From NCBI GenBank assembly GCA_030619365.1, contig JAUXBQ010000043.1, forward strand, positions 1 to 14,481: 14,481 nucleotides of DNA, in the 5' to 3' direction. Shown piece after piece: positions 1 through 7,396 of this stretch. The translations under genes and the position numbers were made by a program. The DNA comes from a candidate division FCPU426 bacterium (GTDB lineage: Bacteria > Oederibacteriota > JAAXVQ01 > JAUVAV01). The notes under the pieces were generated by a model that was not told the origin of the DNA, did no database searches, and saw only the letters and a program-made list of their open reading frames with translations. The first letter of the stretch is position 1. Each line of letters starts with the position of its first letter.

Positions 1-381
1 CAAAACCTGGACCAATTCCGCGACGAACTCACCCGGCTGGACGCGGAACTCCGTGCCACGCTCTCCGGACTTTCAGAGCGGCGCTTCCTGGTTTTTCATC
101 CTTCCTGGGGATATTTTGCCGCAGCCTATGGATTGGAACAAATTGCCATCGAACAATCCGGCAAAGAACCCGGGCCCCGTACTTTGGCGCGCCTGATAGA
201 GTACTGTCAGGAGAACGGCTTGCGAACCATTTTCGTGCAAAAACAGTTCAGCGACAAGAGCGCCCAAGCCATTGCCCGGGCGGTTCAGGGACGCGTGCTT
301 CAGGTGGACCCGCTCGCGGCGGACTATTTCGCGAATCTAAAGCAGGTGGCGCTCATCCTGGCCGGGGAATCAGCGCCATGA
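1..381 (+). CDS. znuA: Metal ABC transporter substrate-binding protein, C-terminal part (ZnuA/TroA family, 5'-truncated)
   Basis: The open frame enters from the window edge and ends at TGA 379-381, giving the last 126 residues of a cluster A-I (ZnuA/TroA-type) periplasmic binding protein. In this family the protein captures Zn(II) or Mn(II) outside the inner membrane and delivers it to the permease. The second lobe is present. The segment FHPSWGYFAAAYGL carries the conserved His ligand (fragment residue 33), and QVDPLAADYF near the C-terminus carries the conserved Asp ligand (fragment residue 103). The intervening FVQKQFSDKSAQAIA matches the family's 'EPQFS' region. The signal peptide, first two ligands and any His-rich loop lie outside the window. 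The stop overlaps the ATPase start by four bases (ATGA), so the two are translationally coupled. Zinc versus manganese cannot be settled from this fragment. Confidence 0.88.
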   Translation, partial: QNLDQFRDELTRLDAELRATLSGLSERRFLVFHPSWGYFAAAYGLEQIAIEQSGKEPGPRTLARLIEYCQENGLRTIFVQKQFSDKSAQAIARAVQGRVLQVDPLAADYFANLKQVALILAGESAP

Positions 382-1118
382 GCAATACCAAATTCGCCGT
401 CGAGCTCATTGACGTTTTCTTCCAATACCAGGATGAAACTGTGCTGGAGGGGATTACGCTCCAGATCAAAGAGAAGGAATTTCTGGCCGTGCTGGGCCCC
501 AATGGCGGCGGCAAAACCACCCTGCTGAAACTGGTGCTGGGACTGATCAAACCGCATGCCGGGAAAGTGCGGCTGTTCGGGAAACGTCCGCGCGCCAACC
601 AGACCCTGGTGGGCTATGTGCCCCAGCATGCGCATATTCCCCGGCACTTTCCCATTGCGGTAGAGGAAGTGGTGCTCATGGGCCGGCTGCGGGGTCATAG
701 CTTGGGCGTCCGGAGTTCAAAGGACGACCGGGCGGCGGCGGAGAACGCCATGCGGTCAGTGGAAATCCTGGACCTGCGCGACCGCCGCCTGGACACTCTG
801 TCCGGTGGACAGCACCAGCGCGTCCTCATCGCCCGCGCCCTGGTGTCCGAACCGAAGATCCTGATCCTGGACGAGCCTACGGCCAGCGTGGACAACAGGG
901 TGGAACAGGGCATCTTTGACCTGCTCCGGCAATTGAACCGGGAGAAGACGATTATGCTGGTCACCCATGACCTGGGATTCGTGTCGCGCTACGTGACCCG
1001 GGTGGCCTGTCTGAACAAGCAATTGGTGTGTCATCATGCCGGAGAAATAACCGGGGAGGACATCAAATCCCTTTACGGCGATTCGGTGAAAATGGTCCGC
1101 CATGAATGTGAAATCTAG
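378..1118 (+). CDS. znuC: Metal ABC transporter ATP-binding protein (ZnuC-like)
   Basis: 246-residue ABC ATPase that powers metal uptake from the cytoplasmic face of the inner membrane. All nucleotide-binding motifs are intact: Walker A GPNGGGKTT (residues 40-48), Q-loop VPQH (81-84), signature LSGGQ (141-145), Walker B ILILDEPT (161-168) and H-loop His197 in VTHD. The segment PRHFPIAVEEVVLMGR after the Q-loop is typical of the Zn/Mn/Fe chelate-type (ZnuC/MntB/TroB) subgroup. The ATG at 378 overlaps the stop of the upstream binding-protein gene as ATGA, which fixes the start. The permease gene follows after a 34-base gap. Length is normal for the family. The metal (zinc or manganese) is inferred from family only. 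Confidence 0.93.
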   Translation: MSNTKFAVELIDVFFQYQDETVLEGITLQIKEKEFLAVLGPNGGGKTTLLKLVLGLIKPHAGKVRLFGKRPRANQTLVGYVPQHAHIPRHFPIAVEEVVLMGRLRGHSLGVRSSKDDRAAAENAMRSVEILDLRDRRLDTLSGGQHQRVLIARALVSEPKILILDEPTASVDNRVEQGIFDLLRQLNREKTIMLVTHDLGFVSRYVTRVACLNKQLVCHHAGEITGEDIKSLYGDSVKMVRHECEI

Positions 1119-1152
1119 ACTCAGCCCGCGCCCCGGGGAGGAGTAAACACCC

Positions 1153-1998
1153 ATGGAATTTCTGCACGCCCTGACCCAGCACGCTTTTTTACAGTACGCG
1201 CTGCTGGCCGGGGTGCTGGCCAGCATAGCCTGTGGCATGATCGGAACCTATGTGGTCGTGCGTCGCATCAGTTTTATCAGCGGGGGAATCGCACATTCGG
1301 TTTTGGGCGGTATGGGCCTGGCTTATTTTCTGGGCGGATCCCCCCTGCTGGGCGCGCTGTGCGCCGCAGTGGTCGCCGCCCTGATCATCGGCCTGGTCAG
1401 CCTGTATGCGCGCCAGCACGAGGACACCATCATCAGCGCCTTATGGGCGGTCGGGATGGCAGTGGGCATCCTGTTTATTGCCCACACCCCGGGCTACAAT
1501 GTGGATCTGATGAGTTTTTTATTCGGGAACATCCTGATGGTGAGTCCCCGGGATCTCTGGCATATTGCGCTGCTCAACGGTGTGGTGCTCGGCTGTGTGC
1601 TGCTGTTTTACCGCCAATTCGAGGCGGTGTGCTACGACCAGGAGTTTGCCCGTTTGCGGGGCATACAGACCAATTTGATTTATATGCTGCTCTTGGTGCT
1701 GATCGCGCTCACCGTGGTGCTCCTGATCCAGGTGGTGGGCGTTATCCTGGTCATTGCCCTGCTAACCATTCCGGCCACGACCGCCGCGGCTTTTGCCCGG
1801 TCCCTGGGCCGCATGATGATACTGGCCGTGGGCATCAACCTGGGGGTAACCGTTACCGGCCTGGGCATCGCGTACACCGTGGACTGGCCGGCCGGGGCCA
1901 CGATCATCCTGGTGGCTGCCCTGGTTTTTCTGAGCGTCGAAATGCTGCGGGCCCCGTGGTGGAAGAAGAAAAAACCGGCGGTGTCGGTAAAAAAGTAA
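1153..1998 (+). CDS. znuB: Metal ABC transporter permease (ZnuB-like, ABC-3 family)
   Basis: 281-residue polytopic inner-membrane protein of the ABC-3 family (ZnuB/TroC/MntC), forming the channel of the importer completed by the two preceding genes. It opens with the family hallmark: a first hydrophobic helix (ALLAGVLASIACGMIGTYVV), then VVRRISFISGGIAHSVLGG, and continues with about eight hydrophobic segments. The region near residues 190-220, VVGVILVIALLTIPATTA, matches the conserved late ABC-3 helix containing 'LLTIPA'. The C-terminus is short and very basic (WWKKKKPAVSVKK), consistent with a cytoplasmic tail. The ATG at 1153 is preceded by GGGGAGGAG, a clear ribosome binding site. It is the last gene of the transporter operon; the next gene starts 74 bases downstream. 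Confidence 0.93.
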   Translation: MEFLHALTQHAFLQYALLAGVLASIACGMIGTYVVVRRISFISGGIAHSVLGGMGLAYFLGGSPLLGALCAAVVAALIIGLVSLYARQHEDTIISALWAVGMAVGILFIAHTPGYNVDLMSFLFGNILMVSPRDLWHIALLNGVVLGCVLLFYRQFEAVCYDQEFARLRGIQTNLIYMLLLVLIALTVVLLIQVVGVILVIALLTIPATTAAAFARSLGRMMILAVGINLGVTVTGLGIAYTVDWPAGATIILVAALVFLSVEMLRAPWWKKKKPAVSVKK

Positions 1999-2017
1999 AA
2001 CGGATCCGAACCCCGTA

Positions 2018-2026
2018 TGGTATGAT
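2018..2026 (+). promoter_or_regulatory. Candidate extended -10 promoter for the DUF368 gene
   Basis: TGGTATGAT (TG-n-TATGAT) matches the extended -10 consensus and lies about 47 bases before the GTG start at 2073. No good -35 hexamer is found 16-18 bases upstream, which is acceptable for an extended -10 promoter. If real, it separates the DUF368 gene from the metal transporter operon. Read-through from the permease gene is equally possible. Confidence 0.4.
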
Positions 2027-2072
2027 GCGGCCGCTTTTATTCCATCCGGAATAAGGAAAGGGACGTTTTCGC

Positions 2073-3110
2073 GTGTATTTCATCACCACTCTTTTTAAAG
2101 GCATGGTCATCGGGGTCGCCAACATTATCCCCGGGGTGTCCGGCGGGACCCTGGCGCTGGTGCTCGGCATTTACGAACGGCTCATCTCGGCCATACATAA
2201 TATTTCTTTTCAGACCCTGGCCCGGGGCCTGGGTCTCCTCCGGTTTCAGGCCGAAAGCTGGCGCCGTTTACAGGAGGAGCTGCGCCGGATCGACGCGGGC
2301 TTCCTGACCCTGATCGGACTGGGCGCCGTGGCCGCGATCGTGGCCCTGGCCAATGTCATGACGTATTTACTGGAACGGCAACACGACCCCACGTACGGTT
2401 TTTTCTTCGGGCTGGTGGCCATTTCGGCCTGGGTGCCGTGGCAACTCATACGGCGCAAGACCTGGCCCAAAGTTCTGATCGGTCTGCTGGCCGCGGGCTT
2501 GGTCGTCTGGCTGGCCGCGGGCCTGGGCGGTGAGCGGCAGCTCGAGCAGGAGCAGACCAAATACGAACTGAAGATGGAAAGCGCGGCCGCCCCCGGCGCC
2601 GGGCGGACCGGGAGAGCGCCCAACCATGGTCCGGCCCATTTGCTGGGCGTTTTTATCGCCGGGGGGGTGGCTATTTCCGCCATGATCCTGCCGGGTGTGA
2701 GCGGCTCGTTTCTGCTCTTGCTGCTCGGCGTGTATTTCGAGATTCTCAAAGCCATCGTCCTTCGCGATATGCTGGTCCTGGGTGTTTTCGTTGCCGGCTG
2801 CGGGGTGGGGATATTGCTGTTCAGCCGGTTGCTGAACTGGCTCTTGCGCAAATGGCATGATGAGACCATGAGTTTTTTGCTGGGCCTGGTCCTGGGCTCG
2901 CTGTGGGCGATCTGGCCTTTCAAAACCACGGCCCGGGTCGGCGCGGAAATTATTTATCTGTCCAACCGGGCGCCCGGCGCCTGGGGCGCGAACGAATTTC
3001 TAACCCTGGCGGCGGCAGTGGCCGGCGGCTTAGTGGTGGCCGGATTTATTTGGCTGGAACGACCAGGCGGGTGGTCTGTTTTTTCCAAGAGGTGGCGAAG
3101 AAAAACCTGA
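2073..3110 (+). CDS. DUF368 family polyprenyl-phosphate transporter (PopT-like)
   Basis: 345-residue membrane protein of the DUF368 family. Members called PopT have been reported to return undecaprenyl phosphate, the lipid carrier for peptidoglycan and other envelope polymers, across the cytoplasmic membrane. The family's internal repeat is plain: ANIIPGVSGGTLALVLGIYE (residues 16-35) and ISAMILPGVSGSFLLLLLGVY (201-221), each carrying a PGVSG core (20-24 and 207-211). Around eight to nine hydrophobic segments are visible. A polar, charged linker (about 153-188, with QLEQEQTKYELKMES and APGAGRTGRAP) separates the two halves. The start is GTG at 2073, preceded by AAGGAAAGGG at about 2053-2062, with the first membrane motif beginning soon after, as expected. 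Neighbours (metal uptake, Fe-S assembly) do not explain its role. Family assignment is firm; the transported lipid is known only from relatives. Confidence 0.88.
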   Translation: MYFITTLFKGMVIGVANIIPGVSGGTLALVLGIYERLISAIHNISFQTLARGLGLLRFQAESWRRLQEELRRIDAGFLTLIGLGAVAAIVALANVMTYLLERQHDPTYGFFFGLVAISAWVPWQLIRRKTWPKVLIGLLAAGLVVWLAAGLGGERQLEQEQTKYELKMESAAAPGAGRTGRAPNHGPAHLLGVFIAGGVAISAMILPGVSGSFLLLLLGVYFEILKAIVLRDMLVLGVFVAGCGVGILLFSRLLNWLLRKWHDETMSFLLGLVLGSLWAIWPFKTTARVGAEIIYLSNRAPGAWGANEFLTLAAAVAGGLVVAGFIWLERPGGWSVFSKRWRRKT

Positions 3111-3194
3111 TCATTTCAGCAAACGCCCAGCCAGGGCGTGAGACTTGGTAAAAACTGCCCCCCCGCCTGGTCGTTTGTGGCATACGGTGAACGG

Positions 3195-3251
3195 ACATTT
3201 GCAAAAAAACGAGTTATTAGTGTCCGAATTATGCAATATATAGCTGAGGAG
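3195..3251 (+). promoter_or_regulatory. AT-rich upstream region of nifUS, probable promoter
   Basis: This stretch is markedly AT-rich against GC-rich surroundings and precedes the nifU start. It includes a TTATTA (3214-3219) / TATATA (3237-3242) pair with a 17-base spacer, but the implied transcription start falls almost on the ribosome binding site. Other hexamer pairs are no better. It probably holds the nifUS promoter and perhaps an operator; the exact elements cannot be fixed. Confidence 0.3.
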
Positions 3252-3259
3252 TGATCAGC

Positions 3260-4111
3260 ATGTGGGATTACACGGATAAAGTTAAAAAGCATTTCTTTGA
3301 ACCGCACAACGTGGGCGAGGTCCTTGATCCCAACGCGGTGGGGGAAGCGGGATCGCTGGTTTGCGGGGACGCTCTGAAATTGAGCCTGAAAGTAGATCCG
3401 AAGACCGAGAAAATCATGGACGCCAAGTTCAAGACCTTTGGTTGCGGCAGCGCGATAGCATCCTCCAGCGTGCTGACTGACATGGTCATCGGTAAAACCC
3501 TGGAGGAGGCCGCGCGGATCACCAACCGGGACATCGCGGACGAGCTGGGCGGCCTGCCGCAGGAAAAAATGCACTGCTCGGTGATGGGCATGGAGGCCCT
3601 GGAAGCGGCCATCGCCAATTACCGCGGGCAGGCGGCGCCCAAGGCTGAGGAAGAGGAAGGGGCCGAGGTGGTCTGCAAATGCTTCGGCGTGACGGACCGG
3701 AAGATCGAACGGGCGGTCCGCGAGAACAACCTCAGTTCCATAGAGGAAGTGACCAATTACACCAAGGCCGGGGGCGCCTGCGGTTCTTGTCACTGGAAAA
3801 TCGACGAAATCATCCAGCGGGTCCGTGAAACCATGAACGCTCCCCGGAGCCCGGAATCCCCCAAGCCCCTGACCAACCTCAAACGCATGCAGCTCGTGCA
3901 GGAAACCCTGGACCGGGAAGTCCGGCCGGAGCTGCGCAAGGACGGCGGGGATCTGGAGCTGGTGGACGTGGACGGCAAGCTGGTCAAAGTCCGGTTGCTG
4001 GGCATGTGCAGCGGCTGCCAGGTCGCGGACTTTACCCTGAAAGCCCTGGTCGGCCGGAAGTTGCGGGAGTTCGTGGAGCCGGATATCGTGGTGGAGGAAA
4101 TCAGAGAATGA
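3260..4111 (+). CDS. nifU: NifU, three-domain Fe-S cluster assembly scaffold
   Basis: 283-residue scaffold on which sulfide from NifS and iron are assembled into [2Fe-2S] and [4Fe-4S] clusters for transfer to apo-proteins. The N-terminal IscU-like domain has the three expected cysteines: C35 (VCGDALKLSL), C62 (FGCGSAIASS) and C106 (MHCSVMGMEA). The central BFD-like [2Fe-2S] domain has C139 and C141 (VCKCFGV) and C174 and C177 (GACGSC). The C-terminal Nfu domain has C250 and C253 (MCSGC), with KDGGDLELV at about 227-235. All nine cysteines of full-length NifU are present. ATG 3260 is chosen because GAGGAG (3246-3251) lies eight bases upstream and MWDYTDKVKKHF is the usual NifU start; the in-frame GTG at 3251 is part of that ribosome site. 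nifS overlaps the stop by four bases. No nitrogenase genes are in the window, so a general role is likely. Confidence 0.96.
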   Translation: MWDYTDKVKKHFFEPHNVGEVLDPNAVGEAGSLVCGDALKLSLKVDPKTEKIMDAKFKTFGCGSAIASSSVLTDMVIGKTLEEAARITNRDIADELGGLPQEKMHCSVMGMEALEAAIANYRGQAAPKAEEEEGAEVVCKCFGVTDRKIERAVRENNLSSIEEVTNYTKAGGACGSCHWKIDEIIQRVRETMNAPRSPESPKPLTNLKRMQLVQETLDREVRPELRKDGGDLELVDVDGKLVKVRLLGMCSGCQVADFTLKALVGRKLREFVEPDIVVEEIRE

Positions 4112-5283
4112 GCCAAATCATCTATCTGGACAACAACGCCACCACGGCCGTGGCGCCCGAGGTCCTGGAAGCCATGCTGCCGTATTACCGCCAGGCGTAC
4201 GGCAATCCCTCGAGCATGCACAGCTTCGGGGGGGAACTGGCGCATGACATCGAACAGGCCCGGGAAAAAGTGGCCGCGCTTTTCAACGCCCAAAATACGG
4301 AGATCCTGTTCACCAGCTGCGGCACGGAATCCGACAACGCGGCCATTCGCGGCGTGCTGGAAGCCTACCCGGAAAAACGGCACATTATCATCACGCGCGT
4401 GGAGCATCGCGCGGTCCTTAGCCTGTGTCACCATCTGGAAAACCGGGGCTACCGGGTCACCTATCTGTCCGTGGACCGGCAGGGACGCCTGGATCTGGAG
4501 CAGTTGCGCCTGGCCATTCAGCCGGACACGGCCTTGGTGTCCATCATGTACGCGAACAACGAAACCGGCACGGTCTTTCCCGTGGATAAAATCGCGGAAG
4601 TGGTGAAAGAACGCGGGGTGATTTTTCACACGGATGCCGTGCAGGCGCCGGGCAAACTCTCCCTGGATACCCAGCGCCTGCACGCGGACCTGATCTCGAT
4701 TTCCGGGCATAAATTGCACGCGCCCAAGGGCGTGGGCGCCCTGTTCATCCGGCGGGGGACCCGGTTCGTCCCGTTTTTGATCGGCGGCCACCAGGAAAAC
4801 GGACGCCGGGGAGGGACCGAGAACGTAGCCGGCGTGGTCGGCCTGGGCCGGGCCTGTGAATTGGTGCTCGAGCACCAATCCCGGGAGCGAGAGCATCTGG
4901 GCCGCCTGCGCGACCGGCTGGAGCAGGGCATAGTCCGGCAAATCCCCGAGGTCTTGATCAACGGCGACCCGGAGCATCGCACGGCTTCCACCAGCAACGT
5001 CAGTTTTTCCTACATCGAAGGGGAGGCCATTCTGCTTAAGCTGAATGAATACGGCATCTGCGCCTCGTCAGGATCGGCCTGCACCTCGGGCTCCCTGGAG
5101 CCCAGCCACGTGCTGCGGGCCATGGGCACTCCCTTTACGGCCATTCACGGGTCCATCCGGTTCAGCTTTTCCCGGTACAACACGGAAGCCGAGGTGGACC
5201 GGGTACTGGAGATTCTGCCCAAAATCATTTCCGGGCTGCGCGACATGTCGCCTTTCTGGACCCAATTTAAGAAGAAAAAATAA
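4108..5283 (+). CDS. nifS: NifS/IscS-family cysteine desulfurase
   Basis: 391-residue PLP-dependent enzyme that turns L-cysteine into alanine plus an enzyme-bound persulfide, feeding sulfur to NifU. It is a class V aminotransferase fold of group I. YLDNNATTAVAPEVLEAM at the N-terminus and NPSSMHSFG are diagnostic. His100 (VEHRAV) should stack on PLP, D176 and Q179 (HTDAVQ) contact the cofactor, and K202 in SISGHKLHAPKG forms the Schiff base. C325 in CASSGSACTSGSLEPSHVL is the persulfide cysteine on the flexible loop, followed by the long-loop pattern of group I enzymes. ATG 4108 overlaps the nifU TGA as ATGA, so the two are coupled and probably made in step; an in-frame open stretch upstream lies wholly inside nifU and is not coding. 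Length is normal. NifS is preferred over IscS because of the full-length NifU partner. Confidence 0.96.
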   Translation: MSQIIYLDNNATTAVAPEVLEAMLPYYRQAYGNPSSMHSFGGELAHDIEQAREKVAALFNAQNTEILFTSCGTESDNAAIRGVLEAYPEKRHIIITRVEHRAVLSLCHHLENRGYRVTYLSVDRQGRLDLEQLRLAIQPDTALVSIMYANNETGTVFPVDKIAEVVKERGVIFHTDAVQAPGKLSLDTQRLHADLISISGHKLHAPKGVGALFIRRGTRFVPFLIGGHQENGRRGGTENVAGVVGLGRACELVLEHQSREREHLGRLRDRLEQGIVRQIPEVLINGDPEHRTASTSNVSFSYIEGEAILLKLNEYGICASSGSACTSGSLEPSHVLRAMGTPFTAIHGSIRFSFSRYNTEAEVDRVLEILPKIISGLRDMSPFWTQFKKKK

Positions 5284-5295
5284 TACCCTATGCCT

Positions 5296-5323
5296 GTAGG
5301 GAACGGTCGCGACCGTTCCCTAC
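5296..5323. repeat. Perfect 28-base REP-like palindrome
   Basis: The half-site GTAGGGAACGGTCG (5296-5309) is followed at once by its exact reverse complement CGACCGTTCCCTAC (5310-5323). It sits 13 bases after the nifS stop. In RNA it could fold into a hairpin of about 12 pairs with a minimal loop, so it may attenuate or end nifUS transcripts, although only a short T-rich stretch (TTTCTATGTTTTT) follows. GTAGGG...CCCTAC palindromes of this kind occur as dispersed intergenic REP elements in various bacteria. Only one copy is in this window, so the repeat status is inferred. Confidence 0.7.
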
Positions 5324-5360
5324 TTTCTATGTTTTTCCCTGGATTTTCCAGCCCCCTTTC

Positions 5361-5368
5361 TATACAAT
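5361..5368 (+). promoter_or_regulatory. Candidate -10 element for the PPi-phosphofructokinase gene
   Basis: TATACAAT in an AT-rich patch about 55 bases before the ATG at 5424 fits a sigma-70 -10 element. The -35 region 17 bases upstream is poor (TGGATT). Its position downstream of the REP-like palindrome suits a new transcription unit. Confidence 0.4.
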
Positions 5369-5423
5369 AACTCGCAATTTGAGCGGAATGATCATCGCCG
5401 CCGAACCTTCAGGAGGAGTAACC

Positions 5424-7250
5424 ATGTCGCAAAGCAGCACGACCGCCAATGCCAAGCTGATCCAGGACTTGTCGCAGACCGAGAAAAACCAGTCCTGGTT
5501 TGAAAAACAGATCAGGAAGCTCCCGGTGCCGGTTAACCGGGCGTTTCTGGACAAAGGCGCCATTGTGCCGGTGGGATTCAAGCCCGCTGATCGCGGTTTG
5601 GGCCAAGACCGGGACCAGGAAAAGATCAAGCACGCGTTTCCCAAGCTGCTGCCCATAACGGGCAGCCAGGTGCTGTGCGCAGATCCGGCCCGGCGTCCCG
5701 CGGTCCAGGGGAAGCGGGTCGCGGTTTTATTTTCAGGCGGTCCGGCGGCCGGCGGCCACAATGTGCTGGCCGGCCTGAAACAGGTATTGGGAGAGGGAAA
5801 TACGTTGTTGGGTGTTCGCCAGGGTCCCCAGGGTCTCCTGGCCGGCAATCTCTTTGAGATTACGTCCGCGGACATCGCGCGCATCATCAATACCGGCGGG
5901 TTCGATTTTTTGGGTACGGACCGGACGAAAATTAAAAAACACGAGCAATTCAAGCAGGTCAAAGCCGTCTGCCGGGACAATCAGGTTGACGCGCTGGTGG
6001 GCGTGGGGGGCGATGATTCCAACACCAATGCCGCCATTTTAGCCGAATACCTGCTCGAAAATGTGCATCCCGACGGCCGCGGCGTGCAGGTGATCGGCGT
6101 GCCCAAAACCATTGACGGGGACCTCCAGGTGGACGGTCTTTTGCCGATCTCCTTCGGTTTTGATACTGCCACCAAAATCTATTCCGAGCTGGTGGGGAAC
6201 ATTTTGCAGGATACGCCCTCGTCCCGGAAATACTGGCACTTCATCAAACTCATGGGACGCAGCGCCACGCACGTGGGACTGGAAGTGGCCCTGCAAACCA
6301 AACCGGCCGTGGCCTTCATGTCCGAGGAAATCGAGGAAAAGTCCCTCTCACTGCTCCAGATCGTGGATGTTGTCTGCCGCGCCATTACCCGCCGCGCGGT
6401 GCGTGGCGTCAATCACGGCGTGATATTGATTCCAGAGGGCCTGATCGAATTTATCCCGGAGATGAAAAAATTAATCCAGGAACTGAATGACGTGATGGCC
6501 GCCAACGCCAAACTGCTGAGTGAAATCCACGTCATGGCCGAGAAAAAGGATTTCATTTACGGGAAAATTTCCGCTGAATCGGCCAAGTTGATGGCGTCCT
6601 TGCCGAACGAATTCGAGAACATGCTGCTGCTCGACCGGGATTCCCACGGTAATCTGCAGGTATCCCAGATTCCCACGGAAAAGTTGCTGATCGAGATGGT
6701 GAAAAGCCGGCTGCATGAAATGAAAGTCAATCCGGAGCCCTTCCGGGGCCAGGGAGAATCTCAGGTGGATTGCACGCCCGGGGAGATGCAGCGCTTTGTT
6801 GATTCCAAATTCGCCGCCAATAATCATTTCTTCGGCTACGAAGGACGCTGCGGCGCGCCCAGCCGTTTTGACGCGGGATACACCTTTAACCTGGGTATTA
6901 CCGCGGGCTCGCTGATTCTGGATGGAAAAACCGGGTACATGGTGGGCATGGCTGATCTGGATTCCGGGGGCGTGCCTTTGGCCATACCCCTGACCGGTTT
7001 GATCGGCATTGAGCGCCGGCACGGTGAGGATGAGCCGGTCATAGAAAAAGCCCTGGTGAAGACCAACTCGCCGGCTTTTAAATATTTCTTGTCCGTGCGA
7101 GAGAAGTGGTCCACGGAAGATTGTTTTTCCTCGCCCGGCCCGCGCCAACTCTGGGGACCCACGGCGAAACAGATGCCCGTCCTGGTGGCTCTGAACCAGG
7201 GTTACCCGAGCCTGGAATACGATCTGGGCGAAGAGCAGACCCTGGGGTAA
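5424..7250 (+). CDS. pfp: Pyrophosphate-dependent 6-phosphofructokinase, long group II type
   Basis: 608-residue enzyme that phosphorylates fructose 6-phosphate to fructose 1,6-bisphosphate with PPi as donor. The step is reversible, so it can serve glycolysis and gluconeogenesis in the cytoplasm. The fold is of the long PFK subgroup shared with plant PFP-beta and with spirochaete and chlamydial enzymes. Key motifs are VAVLFSGGPAAGGHN (residues 99-113), GVGGDDSNTNA (193-203), PKTIDGD (227-233) and MGRSATHVGLE (277-287). In GGDDS, D198 replaces the Gly of ATP enzymes, and K228 before TIDGD is the second PPi signature; D231 is the expected catalytic base. GGPAAGG replaces the GGxxPG of short enzymes, as in this subgroup. 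ATG 5424 is set by AGGAGGAG at 5411-5418; a TTG 45 bases upstream is in frame but has no ribosome site. Enolase follows in its own transcription unit. Confidence 0.93.
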   Translation: MSQSSTTANAKLIQDLSQTEKNQSWFEKQIRKLPVPVNRAFLDKGAIVPVGFKPADRGLGQDRDQEKIKHAFPKLLPITGSQVLCADPARRPAVQGKRVAVLFSGGPAAGGHNVLAGLKQVLGEGNTLLGVRQGPQGLLAGNLFEITSADIARIINTGGFDFLGTDRTKIKKHEQFKQVKAVCRDNQVDALVGVGGDDSNTNAAILAEYLLENVHPDGRGVQVIGVPKTIDGDLQVDGLLPISFGFDTATKIYSELVGNILQDTPSSRKYWHFIKLMGRSATHVGLEVALQTKPAVAFMSEEIEEKSLSLLQIVDVVCRAITRRAVRGVNHGVILIPEGLIEFIPEMKKLIQELNDVMAANAKLLSEIHVMAEKKDFIYGKISAESAKLMASLPNEFENMLLLDRDSHGNLQVSQIPTEKLLIEMVKSRLHEMKVNPEPFRGQGESQVDCTPGEMQRFVDSKFAANNHFFGYEGRCGAPSRFDAGYTFNLGITAGSLILDGKTGYMVGMADLDSGGVPLAIPLTGLIGIERRHGEDEPVIEKALVKTNSPAFKYFLSVREKWSTEDCFSSPGPRQLWGPTAKQMPVLVALNQGYPSLEYDLGEEQTLG

Positions 7251-7289
7251 TCCTTGCGGTCTCCCGGCCGGGGTGCTCGGAAAAAAGAC

Positions 7290-7318
7290 TTGCATTCCCC
7301 CTATCGGAAGGATAAAAT
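7290..7318 (+). promoter_or_regulatory. Sigma-70-type promoter of enolase
   Basis: TTGCAT (7290-7295), a 17-base spacer and TAAAAT (7313-7318) form a good promoter. Transcription would start near 7325, leaving a leader of about 72 bases. The leader has a weak inverted repeat (GCCTG 7322-7326 with CAGGC 7362-7366). The perfect palindrome CCCGGCCGGG at 7263-7272, just after the upstream gene, is too compact to be a convincing terminator. Confidence 0.65.
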
Positions 7319-7396
7319 ACCGCCTGTTTTGCTCTGGAAAATCAAGACTGCGGAAGGTTTTCAGGCATAAGCATTATCTTTTTCTCAGGAGGCACT

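Noticed and set aside
3123..3139. Inverted repeat ACGCCC-AGCCA-GGGCGT just after the DUF368 gene as a terminator
   Set aside because: The stem has only six pairs, no T-tract follows, and an alternative pairing (CCAGGGCG with CGCCTGG at 3164-3170) competes. Too weak to call.
3790..4977. Long minus-strand open frame opposite nifU/nifS
   Set aside because: It lies antisense to two certain genes and its translation shows no recognisable family. GC-rich coding DNA commonly leaves such open antisense frames.
6471..7295. Long minus-strand open frame opposite the PPi-phosphofructokinase gene
   Set aside because: It is antisense to a well-supported enzyme gene, with no ribosome site or family motifs.
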